The notes: a model not told the origin generated them from the letters alone. DNA of 8,471 nt from Bdellovibrionales bacterium (GCA_022707945.1 JAKIZQ010000044.1:1-8471), one strand, 5' to 3'. Counted from the stretch's first letter, positions 1 to 7,364 are shown. Program-made: numbers and translations.

Positions 1-839
1 TTGTTATACTGAGCTAAATTTATTGGTCCAGTATATGCTATCCCAGAATTAATAGTTGTTGGGATTGTAGGCATGGTTCCATCTGTAGTAAGGTTATATC
101 TAATTGTAGGACTGCCAGTCGTTGTAGCTATTGTTATCGTGTTGTTGGTACATATGGTACTACCAGAATTAGGATAAGAACTATTGTTTGCAGTAATTGT
201 AGGTTTCGCTACCGTTTGGAAAGTATAAGATCCAGTAACCACACCAGATGCTGGTTGGCTGTTGTCTGGCATATAAGCAATAGCTTTTATTGTAGAGGTA
301 CTGATCGTTGGTGGATTATTTTGATCATAAAGTGTGCCAGTACTTACTGTTGGAGCTGTTGAACCCACATTATATCTTATTACAGCACCGGGTGTTGTAG
401 TGTACATGCTTATAGCTGTACCCTTTAATATAGCGCCCGCAGAAGTTGCTGGCACAAAGACAGGAGCCACAACCTGATTGGGTGTAGATACTGCATAAGT
501 AGCTGTAGTTTCTTCTGAATCCTCCATGCCTTCTTTACTAGCTATAGCTCTAACTGTTACATCGCTGTTTATAATTATAGGATTAGTATAAACCAGTCCA
601 TGTTCTACAGGATCATCGCCATTTGTGGTATATTTTATTTCTGCATCATCGGTTGCGGTAGTTATAGTAAGTTCTGTCCCGGCAAGAACATTAGAACCAT
701 TAATTACATTAAAAGCTGGAGCGTCAACTTTATACGTTGCTTGACAATCGTCACCAACGCAGCCTCCGCCCATTTTTTTACCGCTGTCACATGATGCAAC
801 CATCAAAATACTTAAAAACAATAAAGATAATTTTTTCAT
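1..839 (-). CDS. Lipoprotein with chitobiase-C-terminal-like modules (3'-partial)
   Basis: The frame opens with ATG at 839 and stays open to base 1, giving 279 codons; the C-terminus lies outside the window. A GGAG Shine-Dalgarno (848-851) sits 8 nt before the start. Residues 1-16 are a short lipoprotein signal peptide (MKK then a hydrophobic stretch) ending in V-A-S-C, so Cys17 should be lipidated; Asp18 follows. Residues 27-41 read CVGDDCQATYKVDAP, identical to the upstream paralogue. Then come about three beta-rich modules (roughly 41-113, 118-200, 205-279+) with the signature of CHB_HEX_C-type domains: A/P-rich start, 'GT.(I/L)(T/S)', '(E/V/T)I(K/R)Y', a Thr/Asp-rich turn, 'Y..PI', and 'KAIA'/'RAIA'. 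Such modules are Ig-like spacers or carbohydrate-associated units in exported proteins. No catalytic domain is visible. Probably cotranscribed with the paralogue 15 bp upstream. Envelope localisation is well supported; the specific role is unknown. Confidence 0.85.
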   Translation of the reverse strand, partial: MKKLSLLFLSILMVASCDSGKKMGGGCVGDDCQATYKVDAPAFNVINGSNVLAGTELTITTATDDAEIKYTTNGDDPVEHGLVYTNPIIINSDVTVRAIASKEGMEDSEETTATYAVSTPNQVVAPVFVPATSAGAILKGTAISMYTTTPGAVIRYNVGSTAPTVSTGTLYDQNNPPTISTSTIKAIAYMPDNSQPASGVVTGSYTFQTVAKPTITANNSSYPNSGSTICTNNTITIATTTGSPTIRYNLTTDGTMPTIPTTINSGIAYTGPINLAQYN

Positions 840-854
840 TTTTAATACTCCATT

Positions 855-1802
855 TTATTTAGTGACTTTTTGAGAAACAATATCAGATGTCGTCATATCA
901 GTATTTTCAGCTTTAAATTCTATTGTAAATGCTGTCACATTTGGAAGTATATTATTGCAAATTATAGGACCTGAATATGTAGACCACTGTGTTGTTGTAA
1001 GGTTTGGCCCAAGTTGACTTGTAGGAACATAGATATATCTGTATTTTATTGTTGATGGCATAGTGTTGGTTATTTGAAGACAATCGGTGCAAGTGATTAT
1101 TTTACTTAAAGAACCACTATTTCCTCCCACTTGTATACTACCACAGTTTACATGTTTAATAGAAGGTGTTGGAACTTTAAGAGTATATGCTGCAAAACTT
1201 TCAGGTGATGAAATACCTGCCTTAATACAAACAGCTCCTATTGTAGTATTCGTAGAAGAAACATCAATAGGATTTGAATAAACTTGTTCAGCAGGTTCAC
1301 TATTATTAACACTCTTGGTATACCTAATCTCGTCACACCCATGGGTTGGAGCTACTAAACTAACAGGGAAAGTGTTTAAGAAATAAGTACCTCCATTGGG
1401 GTTAAAGGTCGGTGAATTAGGAGCTGTAACTGAATAATTGGATTCTGTTATCTCTGAATCTTGCATACCTTCTTTAATGGCTATTGCTTTTATCTTGGCA
1501 ACACTTAAAGGAATCGTTGATTGATATAAAGCTCCATTTTCCAAAGAGCCATCTTCGTTGGCTTTAGGTTCTGAACCATCTAATGTGTAAATTATTTTTG
1601 CTCCACCAGTAGAGGAGCTTATAGTAATAGGTGTTCCAGCAGGATGACTTCCTCCATTAGGGCTAATTATTGGAGCATCAACCTTATACGTTGCTTGACA
1701 ATCATCACCAACACAATTTTCGGGTTTGGCAAATTTGCTTTCACATGCTGTTAGAGCTAAAAATAAAACTGATACAAAAATGGCAGGGAGCAGTTTCTTC
1801 AT
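855..1802 (-). CDS. Lipoprotein with chitobiase-C-terminal-like modules (complete)
   Basis: 315 residues. I start at ATG 1802 rather than at the in-frame TTG at 1808: AGGAGG (1812-1817) is 9 nt from the ATG but only 3 nt from the TTG, and the ATG yields a standard MKKLL signal peptide. The hydrophobic segment ends in L-T-A-C, so Cys20 is the predicted lipidation site, followed by Glu21. Residues 30-44 repeat the CVGDDC segment of the downstream paralogue. Module 1 (about 44-125) is a clear CHB_HEX_C-type unit: 'ISPNGG', 'GTPITISSST', 'IIYTLDGSEP', then 'KAIAIKEGMQDSE'. Module 2 (about 126-208) has 'FNPNGGTY', 'EIRYTKS' and 'VYSNPIDV'. Module 3 (about 209-315) is diverged and Cys-containing. 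No enzyme domain is seen. It is likely a surface or periplasm-facing lipoprotein of unknown role. It is first in a two-gene unit with its own promoter. Confidence 0.88.
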   Translation of the reverse strand: MKKLLPAIFVSVLFLALTACESKFAKPENCVGDDCQATYKVDAPIISPNGGSHPAGTPITISSSTGGAKIIYTLDGSEPKANEDGSLENGALYQSTIPLSVAKIKAIAIKEGMQDSEITESNYSVTAPNSPTFNPNGGTYFLNTFPVSLVAPTHGCDEIRYTKSVNNSEPAEQVYSNPIDVSSTNTTIGAVCIKAGISSPESFAAYTLKVPTPSIKHVNCGSIQVGGNSGSLSKIITCTDCLQITNTMPSTIKYRYIYVPTSQLGPNLTTTQWSTYSGPIICNNILPNVTAFTIEFKAENTDMTTSDIVSQKVTK

Positions 1803-1825
1803 AAACAAGATCCTCCTGTTTTTTT

Positions 1826-1843
1826 ACCAAACTCTTGTCTGGT
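1826..1843 (-). other. Small hairpin in the leader of the lipoprotein mRNA
   Basis: On the minus strand ACCAGAC (1843-1837) can pair with GTTTGGT (1832-1826) across the loop AAGA: seven pairs, one of them G-U. It lies between the predicted transcription start (about 1848) and the AGGAGG ribosome site (1812-1817), and is followed by A residues rather than T, so it is not a terminator for this strand. It may stabilise the 5' end of the transcript. The stem is short and could be chance. Confidence 0.35.
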
Positions 1844-1854
1844 CTATGTTAGCG

Positions 1855-1883
1855 ATTATAAGTGTTTTAGTAAAATAAGTAAA
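1855..1883 (-). promoter_or_regulatory. Putative sigma70-type promoter for the lipoprotein pair
   Basis: A perfect TATAAT (1860-1855) lies 17 nt downstream of TTTACT (1883-1878), which matches the -35 consensus at four of six positions. A start near 1848 would leave a leader of about 46 nt before the ATG at 1802. It occupies the 88-bp gap after guaA, where no clear terminator is visible, so read-through from guaA may add to expression. Confidence 0.6.
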
Positions 1884-1890
1884 TAAAAGA

Positions 1891-3417
1891 CTATTCCCAT
1901 TCTATTGTTGCAGGAGGTTTAGATGAAATATCGTAGCAAACTCGGTTAACACCCTTGACTTCATTGATGATTCTATTGGAAACCTCAGCTAAAAAGTTAT
2001 GCGGAAAATGATACCAATCTGCTGTCATACCATCTACGCTAGTAACAGCCCTTAATGCCACAACGTTTTCATAGGTCCTGTTATCACCCATAACACCAAC
2101 GCTCTTTACTGGGAGTAATACACTAAAAGCCTGCCATATCTTTGAATATAGATCATGTTTAAACAGCATAGAGATAAATATATCGTCGACATCCCTTAGA
2201 ACGTCTAATCTTTCCTTTGTAAGATCTCCAAGCACCCTTACAGCAAGACCAGGTCCGGGGAACGGATGTCTCATGATAAATTCCTCTGGTACACCCAATT
2301 GACGACCAACTTCTCTTACCTCGTCCTTAAAAAGTTCCCTAAAAGGTTCTACGAGTTTAAGATTGAGTTTATCTGGAAGTCCACCAACATTGTGGTGTGT
2401 TTTTATTGTAGCACTTGGACCTTTAAAACTTACTGACTCTATAACGTCGGGATAAAGAGTACCTTGTGCAAGATATTCTGCAGAAAAACTTTTTGATGCC
2501 TTATAAAATACGTCTATAAAAGTATGGCCTATTATCTTTCTCTTTTTTTCTGGGTCATCAACACCTTTTAAATTTTTCAGGAACAATTCACTTTCATCGT
2601 AATAATAAAGTTTATATCCCATAGAATCAAAAAGTGATTTTACATATTCAGCCTCATTCTTTCTTAACAAACCATTGTTAACGAAAACTGGGAACACTTT
2701 GTCGTCTCCCAAGGCATTCTTGAGTAGCACTGCACACACAGTAGAATCTACTCCGCCGCTAACCCCACAAATAACTCCACCCTTTACAGTATCTTTAAGT
2801 CTTTGTGTCTCCATTTTTATGAAGTTTGCCATATCCCAATCTGCTTTAATACCAGACACATTAAAAATAAAATTACCAAGTATCTTTTTGCCAAAATCAG
2901 AATGGTGTACTTCTGGATGAAATTGCACACCGTATATATTGGAATCAGTGTGTTTTATAGCACCGAATGGAATAGATGAAGTTTCTGCAAGTTTAACAAA
3001 ACCTTCTGGTATCTTTTCTACTCTATCACCATGACTCATCCAAACGTTAGTTTGTTTTGGTACACCATCAAAAAGGGTATCGTTTACTAAAACTTTTAAT
3101 ACTGCTCTGCCATATTCCCTGTGTTGTGAAGAAACAACTTTTCCACCTAAAAGATGAGAGGTAAGTTGTAGTCCATAACATATACCAAGTATAGGAACGC
3201 CTAGTTCAAATATTTTTTTGTCCAGCGTTGGAGCTCCTTCTTCAAATACGCTTGATGGTCCACCACTAAGTATTATAGCTGAGGCTGAATAATCCTGTAT
3301 CTTCTTAATATCGACGTTACAAGGCAATATCTCTGAGTATACACCAAGCTCCCTCACCCTTCTTGCTATAAGCTGAGTGTATTGCGATCCAAAATCAAGT
3401 ATTAATACTTTCTGCAA
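1891..3417 (-). CDS. guaA: GMP synthase (glutamine-hydrolysing)
   Basis: 508 residues, full length for the family. It makes GMP from XMP, ATP and glutamine, the last step of de novo guanine nucleotide synthesis, in the cytoplasm. The N-terminal class I glutamine amidotransferase domain (about 1-190) opens with ILDFGSQYTQ and carries the nucleophile Cys80 in GICYG, and His167/Glu169 in FHPEV. The ATP pyrophosphatase domain (about 200-390) has the PP-loop SGGVDS at 220-225 and the substrate-binding segments VFVNNGLLRKNE and HHNVGGLP. The C-terminal dimerisation/XMP domain ends in the family signature SSKPPATIEWE. The start is TTG at 3417: GGGGAG (3425-3430) is 7 nt upstream, and the family normally begins a few residues before ILDFGSQ. 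It follows guaB by 4 nt, and its ribosome site lies inside the last guaB codons, which suggests translational coupling. All catalytic residues I can check are present. Confidence 0.98.
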   Translation of the reverse strand: MQKVLILDFGSQYTQLIARRVRELGVYSEILPCNVDIKKIQDYSASAIILSGGPSSVFEEGAPTLDKKIFELGVPILGICYGLQLTSHLLGGKVVSSQHREYGRAVLKVLVNDTLFDGVPKQTNVWMSHGDRVEKIPEGFVKLAETSSIPFGAIKHTDSNIYGVQFHPEVHHSDFGKKILGNFIFNVSGIKADWDMANFIKMETQRLKDTVKGGVICGVSGGVDSTVCAVLLKNALGDDKVFPVFVNNGLLRKNEAEYVKSLFDSMGYKLYYYDESELFLKNLKGVDDPEKKRKIIGHTFIDVFYKASKSFSAEYLAQGTLYPDVIESVSFKGPSATIKTHHNVGGLPDKLNLKLVEPFRELFKDEVREVGRQLGVPEEFIMRHPFPGPGLAVRVLGDLTKERLDVLRDVDDIFISMLFKHDLYSKIWQAFSVLLPVKSVGVMGDNRTYENVVALRAVTSVDGMTADWYHFPHNFLAEVSNRIINEVKGVNRVCYDISSKPPATIEWE

Positions 3418-3421
3418 GGTC

Positions 3422-4885
3422 TTACTCCCCTAATCTATAATTTGGTGCTTCTTTAGTTATCATAACATCATGAGCATGACTTTCTTTAAGTCCCTGTGCT
3501 GTTATCTTAACGAATTGAGCGTTGTTCCTAAGTTGTTCTAGATCTGCCGCACCAACATATCCCATCCCTGATCTTAGTCCACCAACAAGTTGATGTATAA
3601 CAAGACTTAAAGAACCTCTGTAAGGAACTTGTCCTTCTACACCCTCGGGTACAAGTTTTAATGGTTCATCTATATCGTCTTGAAAATACCTATCTTTACT
3701 GCCAAGTTTCATTGCACTTATTGAACCCATGCCTCTGTATACCTTATATGATCGACCCTGATAATGCACCATTTCTCCAGGGCTTTCATCTGTACCTGCA
3801 AGTAGTCCTCCTATCATCACAAGATCTGCTCCAGCGGCTAGTGCCTTTACTATATCTCCGCTGAATTTTATGCCACCGTCTGCTATTAATCTTACCTTAG
3901 AGCCTTTTAAACCTTTAGCACAATCCATGATAGCAGTAAGCTGTGGTACTCCTATGCCTGCAACAACCCTTGTTGTGCAGATAGAACCAGGCCCGATACC
4001 AACTTTTACAGCGTTAACTCCTACTTTCATCAATGCTTTTGCAGCAGCTTCTGTAGCTATGTTGCCACCAACTACATCAAGGTCTGGATATTTTGATTTT
4101 ATCTTTTTAACAGTTTCTATAACTCTTTCTGAATGTCCATGAGCAGTATCTACGACTACAAGATCTACTCCGACCTTATAAAGCTCTTCTATTCTTTCTA
4201 ATGTGTCTGGAGCAGTACCGACTGCGGCACCAACCCTCAACCTTCCTTTAGAATCTTTACATGAGTTTGGATATTGCCTGCTTTTTTCTATGTCTTTTAC
4301 CGTTATAAGACCTTTAAGATGAAAAACATCGTCTACAACAAGCAGTTTTTCTATCCTGTGTTTTTGTAATATCTTTTTTGCATCGTCTAAACTTGTATGC
4401 ACTGGAACGGTTATAAGGTTATCTTTGGTCATTACATCTTTTATCTTAAGCGTCATATTCTCTTCGAACCTTATATCTCTATTAGTAACTATACCCAGCA
4501 ACTTACCACTTGGGTCTGTAACAGGAAAACCACCTATCTTATACTCTGCCATGAGTTTTTTTGCTTCACCAACGGTGTCATCTGGCTTAACCGTTACAGG
4601 CTCTGTTATCATCCCTGCTTCATATTTTTTTACTTTACTTACTTCATACGATTGCCTTTCTATATCCATGTTTTTATGGATTATGCCCATGCCACCAACC
4701 TGAGCCATTGCTCTTGCGGTCCTTGATTCAGTAACTGTATCCATGGCGGCACTTACAAGAGGAACATTCAAAAGTATATTTTCTGTTATACTACTTTTTA
4801 CGTCTACGTCAGATGGTAGTACTTTAGAATGACCGGGACTAAGCAACACATCATCAAATGTTAAAGCTTCACGTATATTATCCAT
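3422..4885 (-). CDS. guaB: IMP dehydrogenase
   Basis: 487 residues when started at ATG 4885, the usual bacterial length. An in-frame ATG at 4945 would add 20 residues (MPEYMLNL...) that are unlike the family and overlap the preceding gene, so I reject it; the family-typical start is MDNIREALTFDDVLL. It oxidises IMP to XMP with NAD+, the committed step to GMP, and normally works as a cytoplasmic tetramer or octamer. The TIM-barrel catalytic core is split by a Bateman module of two CBS domains (about 92-205, with VTNRD at about 133-137 and VKDIE at about 196-200). The catalytic loop GPGSICTTR holds Cys303. YRGMGS is near 383-388, and the flap Arg399-Tyr400 dyad (KDRYFQ) is present. The ribosome site (AGGAAGGTGAG, within 4889-4899) contains the stop codon of the upstream gene, and the gap is 4 nt. 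No control site specific to guaB is visible, so it is probably read from the operon. Confidence 0.98.
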   Translation of the reverse strand: MDNIREALTFDDVLLSPGHSKVLPSDVDVKSSITENILLNVPLVSAAMDTVTESRTARAMAQVGGMGIIHKNMDIERQSYEVSKVKKYEAGMITEPVTVKPDDTVGEAKKLMAEYKIGGFPVTDPSGKLLGIVTNRDIRFEENMTLKIKDVMTKDNLITVPVHTSLDDAKKILQKHRIEKLLVVDDVFHLKGLITVKDIEKSRQYPNSCKDSKGRLRVGAAVGTAPDTLERIEELYKVGVDLVVVDTAHGHSERVIETVKKIKSKYPDLDVVGGNIATEAAAKALMKVGVNAVKVGIGPGSICTTRVVAGIGVPQLTAIMDCAKGLKGSKVRLIADGGIKFSGDIVKALAAGADLVMIGGLLAGTDESPGEMVHYQGRSYKVYRGMGSISAMKLGSKDRYFQDDIDEPLKLVPEGVEGQVPYRGSLSLVIHQLVGGLRSGMGYVGAADLEQLRNNAQFVKITAQGLKESHAHDVMITKEAPNYRLGE

Positions 4886-4888
4886 AAA

Positions 4889-4899
4889 CTCACCTTCCT
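4889..4899 (-). promoter_or_regulatory. Ribosome binding site deciding the guaB start
   Basis: AGGAAGGTGAG on the minus strand matches much of the anti-Shine-Dalgarno complement and ends 3 nt before ATG 4885. It includes the TGA stop (4892-4890) of the carbonic anhydrase-like gene, so a terminating ribosome sits at the guaB start. This supports 4885 over the longer 4945 start. Confidence 0.7.
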
Positions 4900-5402
4900 T
4901 TTGAACTTCCATATTCTTTGGCAAGTTCAACATATATTCTGGCATTATTCATTATAGCTTCTATTTCTTGTGGCTTTAATTCTCTTTTTATAGAGCCTGG
5001 AGCTCCTAGTACCATACTGTTTGCAGGTATCTTTGTACCAGGTGTAACAACAGCACCAGCTCCAATAAGACAGTTCTCACCTATCTCTACTCCGTCTAGA
5101 ACGACAGCACCCATTCCTATAAGCGAATTATCTCCTATTTTGCATCCATGTAGAGTAACGTTATGTCCCACGGTAACATTTTTTCCAATTATCACCGGTT
5201 TATCTACATCAACATGACACACACAACCGTCTTGGATATTGCTGCCTTCTCCAAGTTCTATCTTTGCTATGTCAGCCCTAAGTACTGCACCAAACCAAAC
5301 ATTAGCATCCTTGTGTAAGATAACATCGCCGATAAGATCTGCACTCTCTGCAACAAAGAGAGCTTGTCCTTTAGATGCTTTTTTTGTGTTAACTTTTAAC
5401 AT
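4890..5402 (-). CDS. Gamma-class carbonic anhydrase-like hexapeptide-repeat protein
   Basis: 170 residues from ATG 5402. An in-frame GTG at 5417 is unlikely because GGGGAGG (5409-5415) lies directly on it but is 6 nt from the ATG. The protein is a left-handed beta-helix of hexapeptide repeats (about 18-135: ADLIGDV, ANVWFGAV, ENCLIGAGAVV and similar turns) with a C-terminal helix. The metal ligands of the gamma carbonic anhydrase fold are in place: His63 (CVCHVD), His80 and His85 (VGHNVTLHGC). So are the conserved Arg43 and Asp45 (VLRAD) and Gln57-Asp58 (NIQD). The tail GAPGSIKREL matches YrdA/PaaY-type members. Those proteins are cytoplasmic trimers that bind Zn or Fe at subunit interfaces; some have CO2 hydration activity and others have none shown, so activity here is inferred. 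It overlaps the end of miaB by 14 nt in another frame and precedes guaB by 4 nt. Cys60 and Cys62 flanking the first ligand are noticeable. Confidence 0.92.
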   Translation of the reverse strand: MLKVNTKKASKGQALFVAESADLIGDVILHKDANVWFGAVLRADIAKIELGEGSNIQDGCVCHVDVDKPVIIGKNVTVGHNVTLHGCKIGDNSLIGMGAVVLDGVEIGENCLIGAGAVVTPGTKIPANSMVLGAPGSIKRELKPQEIEAIMNNARIYVELAKEYGSSKGR

Positions 5403-6729
5403 TAAGGACCTCCCCACTTAAATATGTTGGATGTGCTTTAATTATCTTTATCATAACATATGAACCCGGAAAAATATTTTTATCACCAACAAAATTAACA
5501 ACCTTACCAGAACTTGTTCTTCCTGTAAGTTTGTTGTGGTCCTTTTGACTAAAACCTTCTACTAGGACTTCTAGTATTACACCCTCTAATCTTTTATTCT
5601 TTTCTAGAGCTAGCTCTTTTTGCCTTCCTTGATATGTTAACAATCTTTTTGTGAACAGCGGTCTATTGGCCTTATCTTCTTTATCACCGAACAATTCTAC
5701 TGCTTTTGTTTTTGGCCTTGGGGAGTATATAAAAGAATAGGAATTATCAAAATAGGCTCTTTCCAAAAGGTCCATAAGGTCTTTAAAATCATCGTCGTTC
5801 TCTGTTGGAAAACCGATTATTATATCGGTGGTAAGACTTAATTTATCCCAAACCTTTGACGATCTTAATTCAGCGATTATGTCTAGATATTGTTCTCTAG
5901 TATAGCCTCTATTCATTGCCTTTAATATCTTGTTGCTCCCATGTTGTGCAGGAAGATGTAACATTGGACAAAGATTAGGAAGCTCCTCAAAACATTTTAT
6001 TATTTTTTTAGAGAAATCCTTAGGATGTGAAGTAAGAAATGAAAGCCTTTTTAGTCCATCGACCTGTGATATTTCATTTAACAAAGATTGGAAATCCTCG
6101 TTGTTGTCTCTACCAAATCTTGCTATATTTTGCCCAAGTAAAGTAACAGAACTAAATCCTTTTTTTACTAAGCCTTTAACATCTTCCTTTATTTCTTTTA
6201 TGATTCTTGAGCGTTCTCTACCTCTTACATAGGGAACAATACAGTATGAACAAAAACTATCACAACCTTTTACTACCGTCACGTAAGCATGTGAATTATG
6301 AGAAGGACCCATCACTAAGGTCTCTGCATACGAAAACTCATTATTAAAATTTATATCTATAACAGAAACACCTTTATTTATTTGATTTAAATATTCTAAA
6401 AGTTTTTCTTCTCCATCTGGACCTATTACAACGTCAACAAAAGGGAATTTGTTTATCAAGTCTTCCCCTTTTTGCTGTGCAACACATCCTGCAACAATAA
6501 TTTTCATATTAGGATTTTGATTCTTGTCTTTCTTTAGATTAGAAAGGAGTTGTGATAGTTTTTGTTCTGGCTTGCCTCTTACTGAACAAGTGTTTATTAA
6601 CACCATATCTGGAGTTGTTGAACAAGGTACGACCTTATATCCTGCAGACTCTAATAATGAACCCATCCTCTGACTGTCATGTTCATTCATCTGACAGCCG
6701 AAGGTTAGCACAACTGCTTTTTTCATCAT
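5389..6729 (-). CDS. miaB: tRNA-2-methylthio-N6-dimethylallyladenosine synthase (MiaB)
   Basis: 446 residues, family-typical. This radical SAM methylthiotransferase adds the 2-methylthio group to isopentenyl-A37 of tRNAs reading UNN codons. The N-terminal UPF0004 domain (about 3-125) starts TFGCQMNEHDS and supplies three cysteines for the auxiliary 4Fe-4S cluster: Cys12, Cys48 (INTCSVRG) and Cys82 (VAGCVAQQ). The radical SAM domain (about 145-370) has the CxxxCxxC cluster Cys156, Cys160, Cys163 in CDSFCSYCIVPYVRGRERSR, which favours MiaB over RimO or MtaB. YSPRPKTKA is at 335-343. A TRAM RNA-binding domain closes the protein (about 383-446). The segment that is usually LGQNVNxY reads LGQNIARFG here. 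Two consecutive ATGs (6729, 6726) follow a weak GAGAAG. The first overlaps the upstream stop as ATGA, so coupled translation is likely whichever is used. Expected partner: a MiaA-type prenyltransferase outside the window. Confidence 0.96.
   Translation of the reverse strand: MMKKAVVLTFGCQMNEHDSQRMGSLLESAGYKVVPCSTTPDMVLINTCSVRGKPEQKLSQLLSNLKKDKNQNPNMKIIVAGCVAQQKGEDLINKFPFVDVVIGPDGEEKLLEYLNQINKGVSVIDINFNNEFSYAETLVMGPSHNSHAYVTVVKGCDSFCSYCIVPYVRGRERSRIIKEIKEDVKGLVKKGFSSVTLLGQNIARFGRDNNEDFQSLLNEISQVDGLKRLSFLTSHPKDFSKKIIKCFEELPNLCPMLHLPAQHGSNKILKAMNRGYTREQYLDIIAELRSSKVWDKLSLTTDIIIGFPTENDDDFKDLMDLLERAYFDNSYSFIYSPRPKTKAVELFGDKEDKANRPLFTKRLLTYQGRQKELALEKNKRLEGVILEVLVEGFSQKDHNKLTGRTSSGKVVNFVGDKNIFPGSYVMIKIIKAHPTYLSGEVLNVKS
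5409..5415 (-). promoter_or_regulatory. Ribosome binding site inside the miaB 3' end
   Basis: GGGGAGG (5415-5409) within the last miaB codons is 6 nt before ATG 5402 and fixes the start of the carbonic anhydrase-like gene. The two reading frames overlap by 14 nt. Confidence 0.7.
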
Positions 6730-7364
6730 TCTTCTCGCTCTAGATCCACCAAACTACTATATGATTCTATTATTTTCTGTGTGTCGTCACTGATTTCAAA
6801 ATTATTGATATCTTCCTCAAGGTCCATATCCTTTAACACTTGTCTAAAAACTTTATCTGAAACTAGATCAGCTTTTATTAACTCCATGTACTCGTGAGGG
6901 AATCTTTTTCTTATCTCATTGACCATTTTTTCAAGATGTTTTATTTTTTTAACTTTTTTATCTATGTTCTCTACTTTCCAACCTGCTATATAATGATATC
7001 TGCAATAACCATTTATAACTGCCTGCTCTTTACAAAGTGATTTTTTACACTTCTTTACCTTTTGTACTACCGGAACATCCACTTTCTTTAAGGGTTTTAA
7101 AGGCTTTGCGTTTACTTTTGTTTGTTTAATTGGCTTAGAAAGGACTTTTATAGACTTTTTCAAAGCCTTTTTTATAGGTTTTTTTACGGCTTTTTTTATG
7201 TTTTTCTTAGCTGCAGGTTTTTTTTGCCCACTTTTTTTGACTGGCGCTTTTGACTTCTTTTTAGAGGCTGTACTCTTTTTTACTACCTTTCTAACCATTT
7301 TTTTAACTGGTTTTTTGGTCTTAGAGGACACCTTAGCTTTTGTTTTTTTCTTTTTTGAAGCCAA
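6726..7364 (-). CDS. Lysine-rich protein with C-x4-C-x9-C-x2-H motif
   Basis: 212 residues from TTG 7364 (MASKKKKTK...). GGAGG (7374-7378) is 9 nt upstream, whereas the in-frame ATG at 7398-7400 would add 12 residues containing three Trp/Phe-type side chains and lies upstream of this ribosome site. Residues 1-110 are histone H1-like low complexity (PVKK, AAKK, KKPIKKALKK); I count 45 lysines in them. Residues 106-124 hold Cys106, Cys111, Cys121 and His124 in a compact GYCRYHYIAGW context, a likely small zinc-binding knuckle. Residues 130-178 are charged and probably helical, and the end (about 179-212) is acidic. I recall similar basic-tail proteins with a YCR.HYI motif in deltaproteobacterial genomes, but no function. 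DNA or RNA binding is an inference from charge. Its stop overlaps the miaB start (ATGA), which makes an RNA-related role plausible. First gene of the operon visible here. Confidence 0.85.
   Translation of the reverse strand: MASKKKKTKAKVSSKTKKPVKKMVRKVVKKSTASKKKSKAPVKKSGQKKPAAKKNIKKAVKKPIKKALKKSIKVLSKPIKQTKVNAKPLKPLKKVDVPVVQKVKKCKKSLCKEQAVINGYCRYHYIAGWKVENIDKKVKKIKHLEKMVNEIRKRFPHEYMELIKADLVSDKVFRQVLKDMDLEEDINNFEISDDTQKIIESYSSLVDLEREE

Noticed and set aside
4397..4726. Plus-strand open frames opposite guaB (also 3661-3864, 3870-4142, 4425-4703)
   Set aside because: They are antisense to a fully conserved IMP dehydrogenase, have no recognisable protein features and overlap one another.
4886..4945. 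Longer guaB start at ATG 4945
   Set aside because: The extra 20 residues are not IMP dehydrogenase-like and overlap the preceding gene by 56 nt, while a strong ribosome site precedes ATG 4885.
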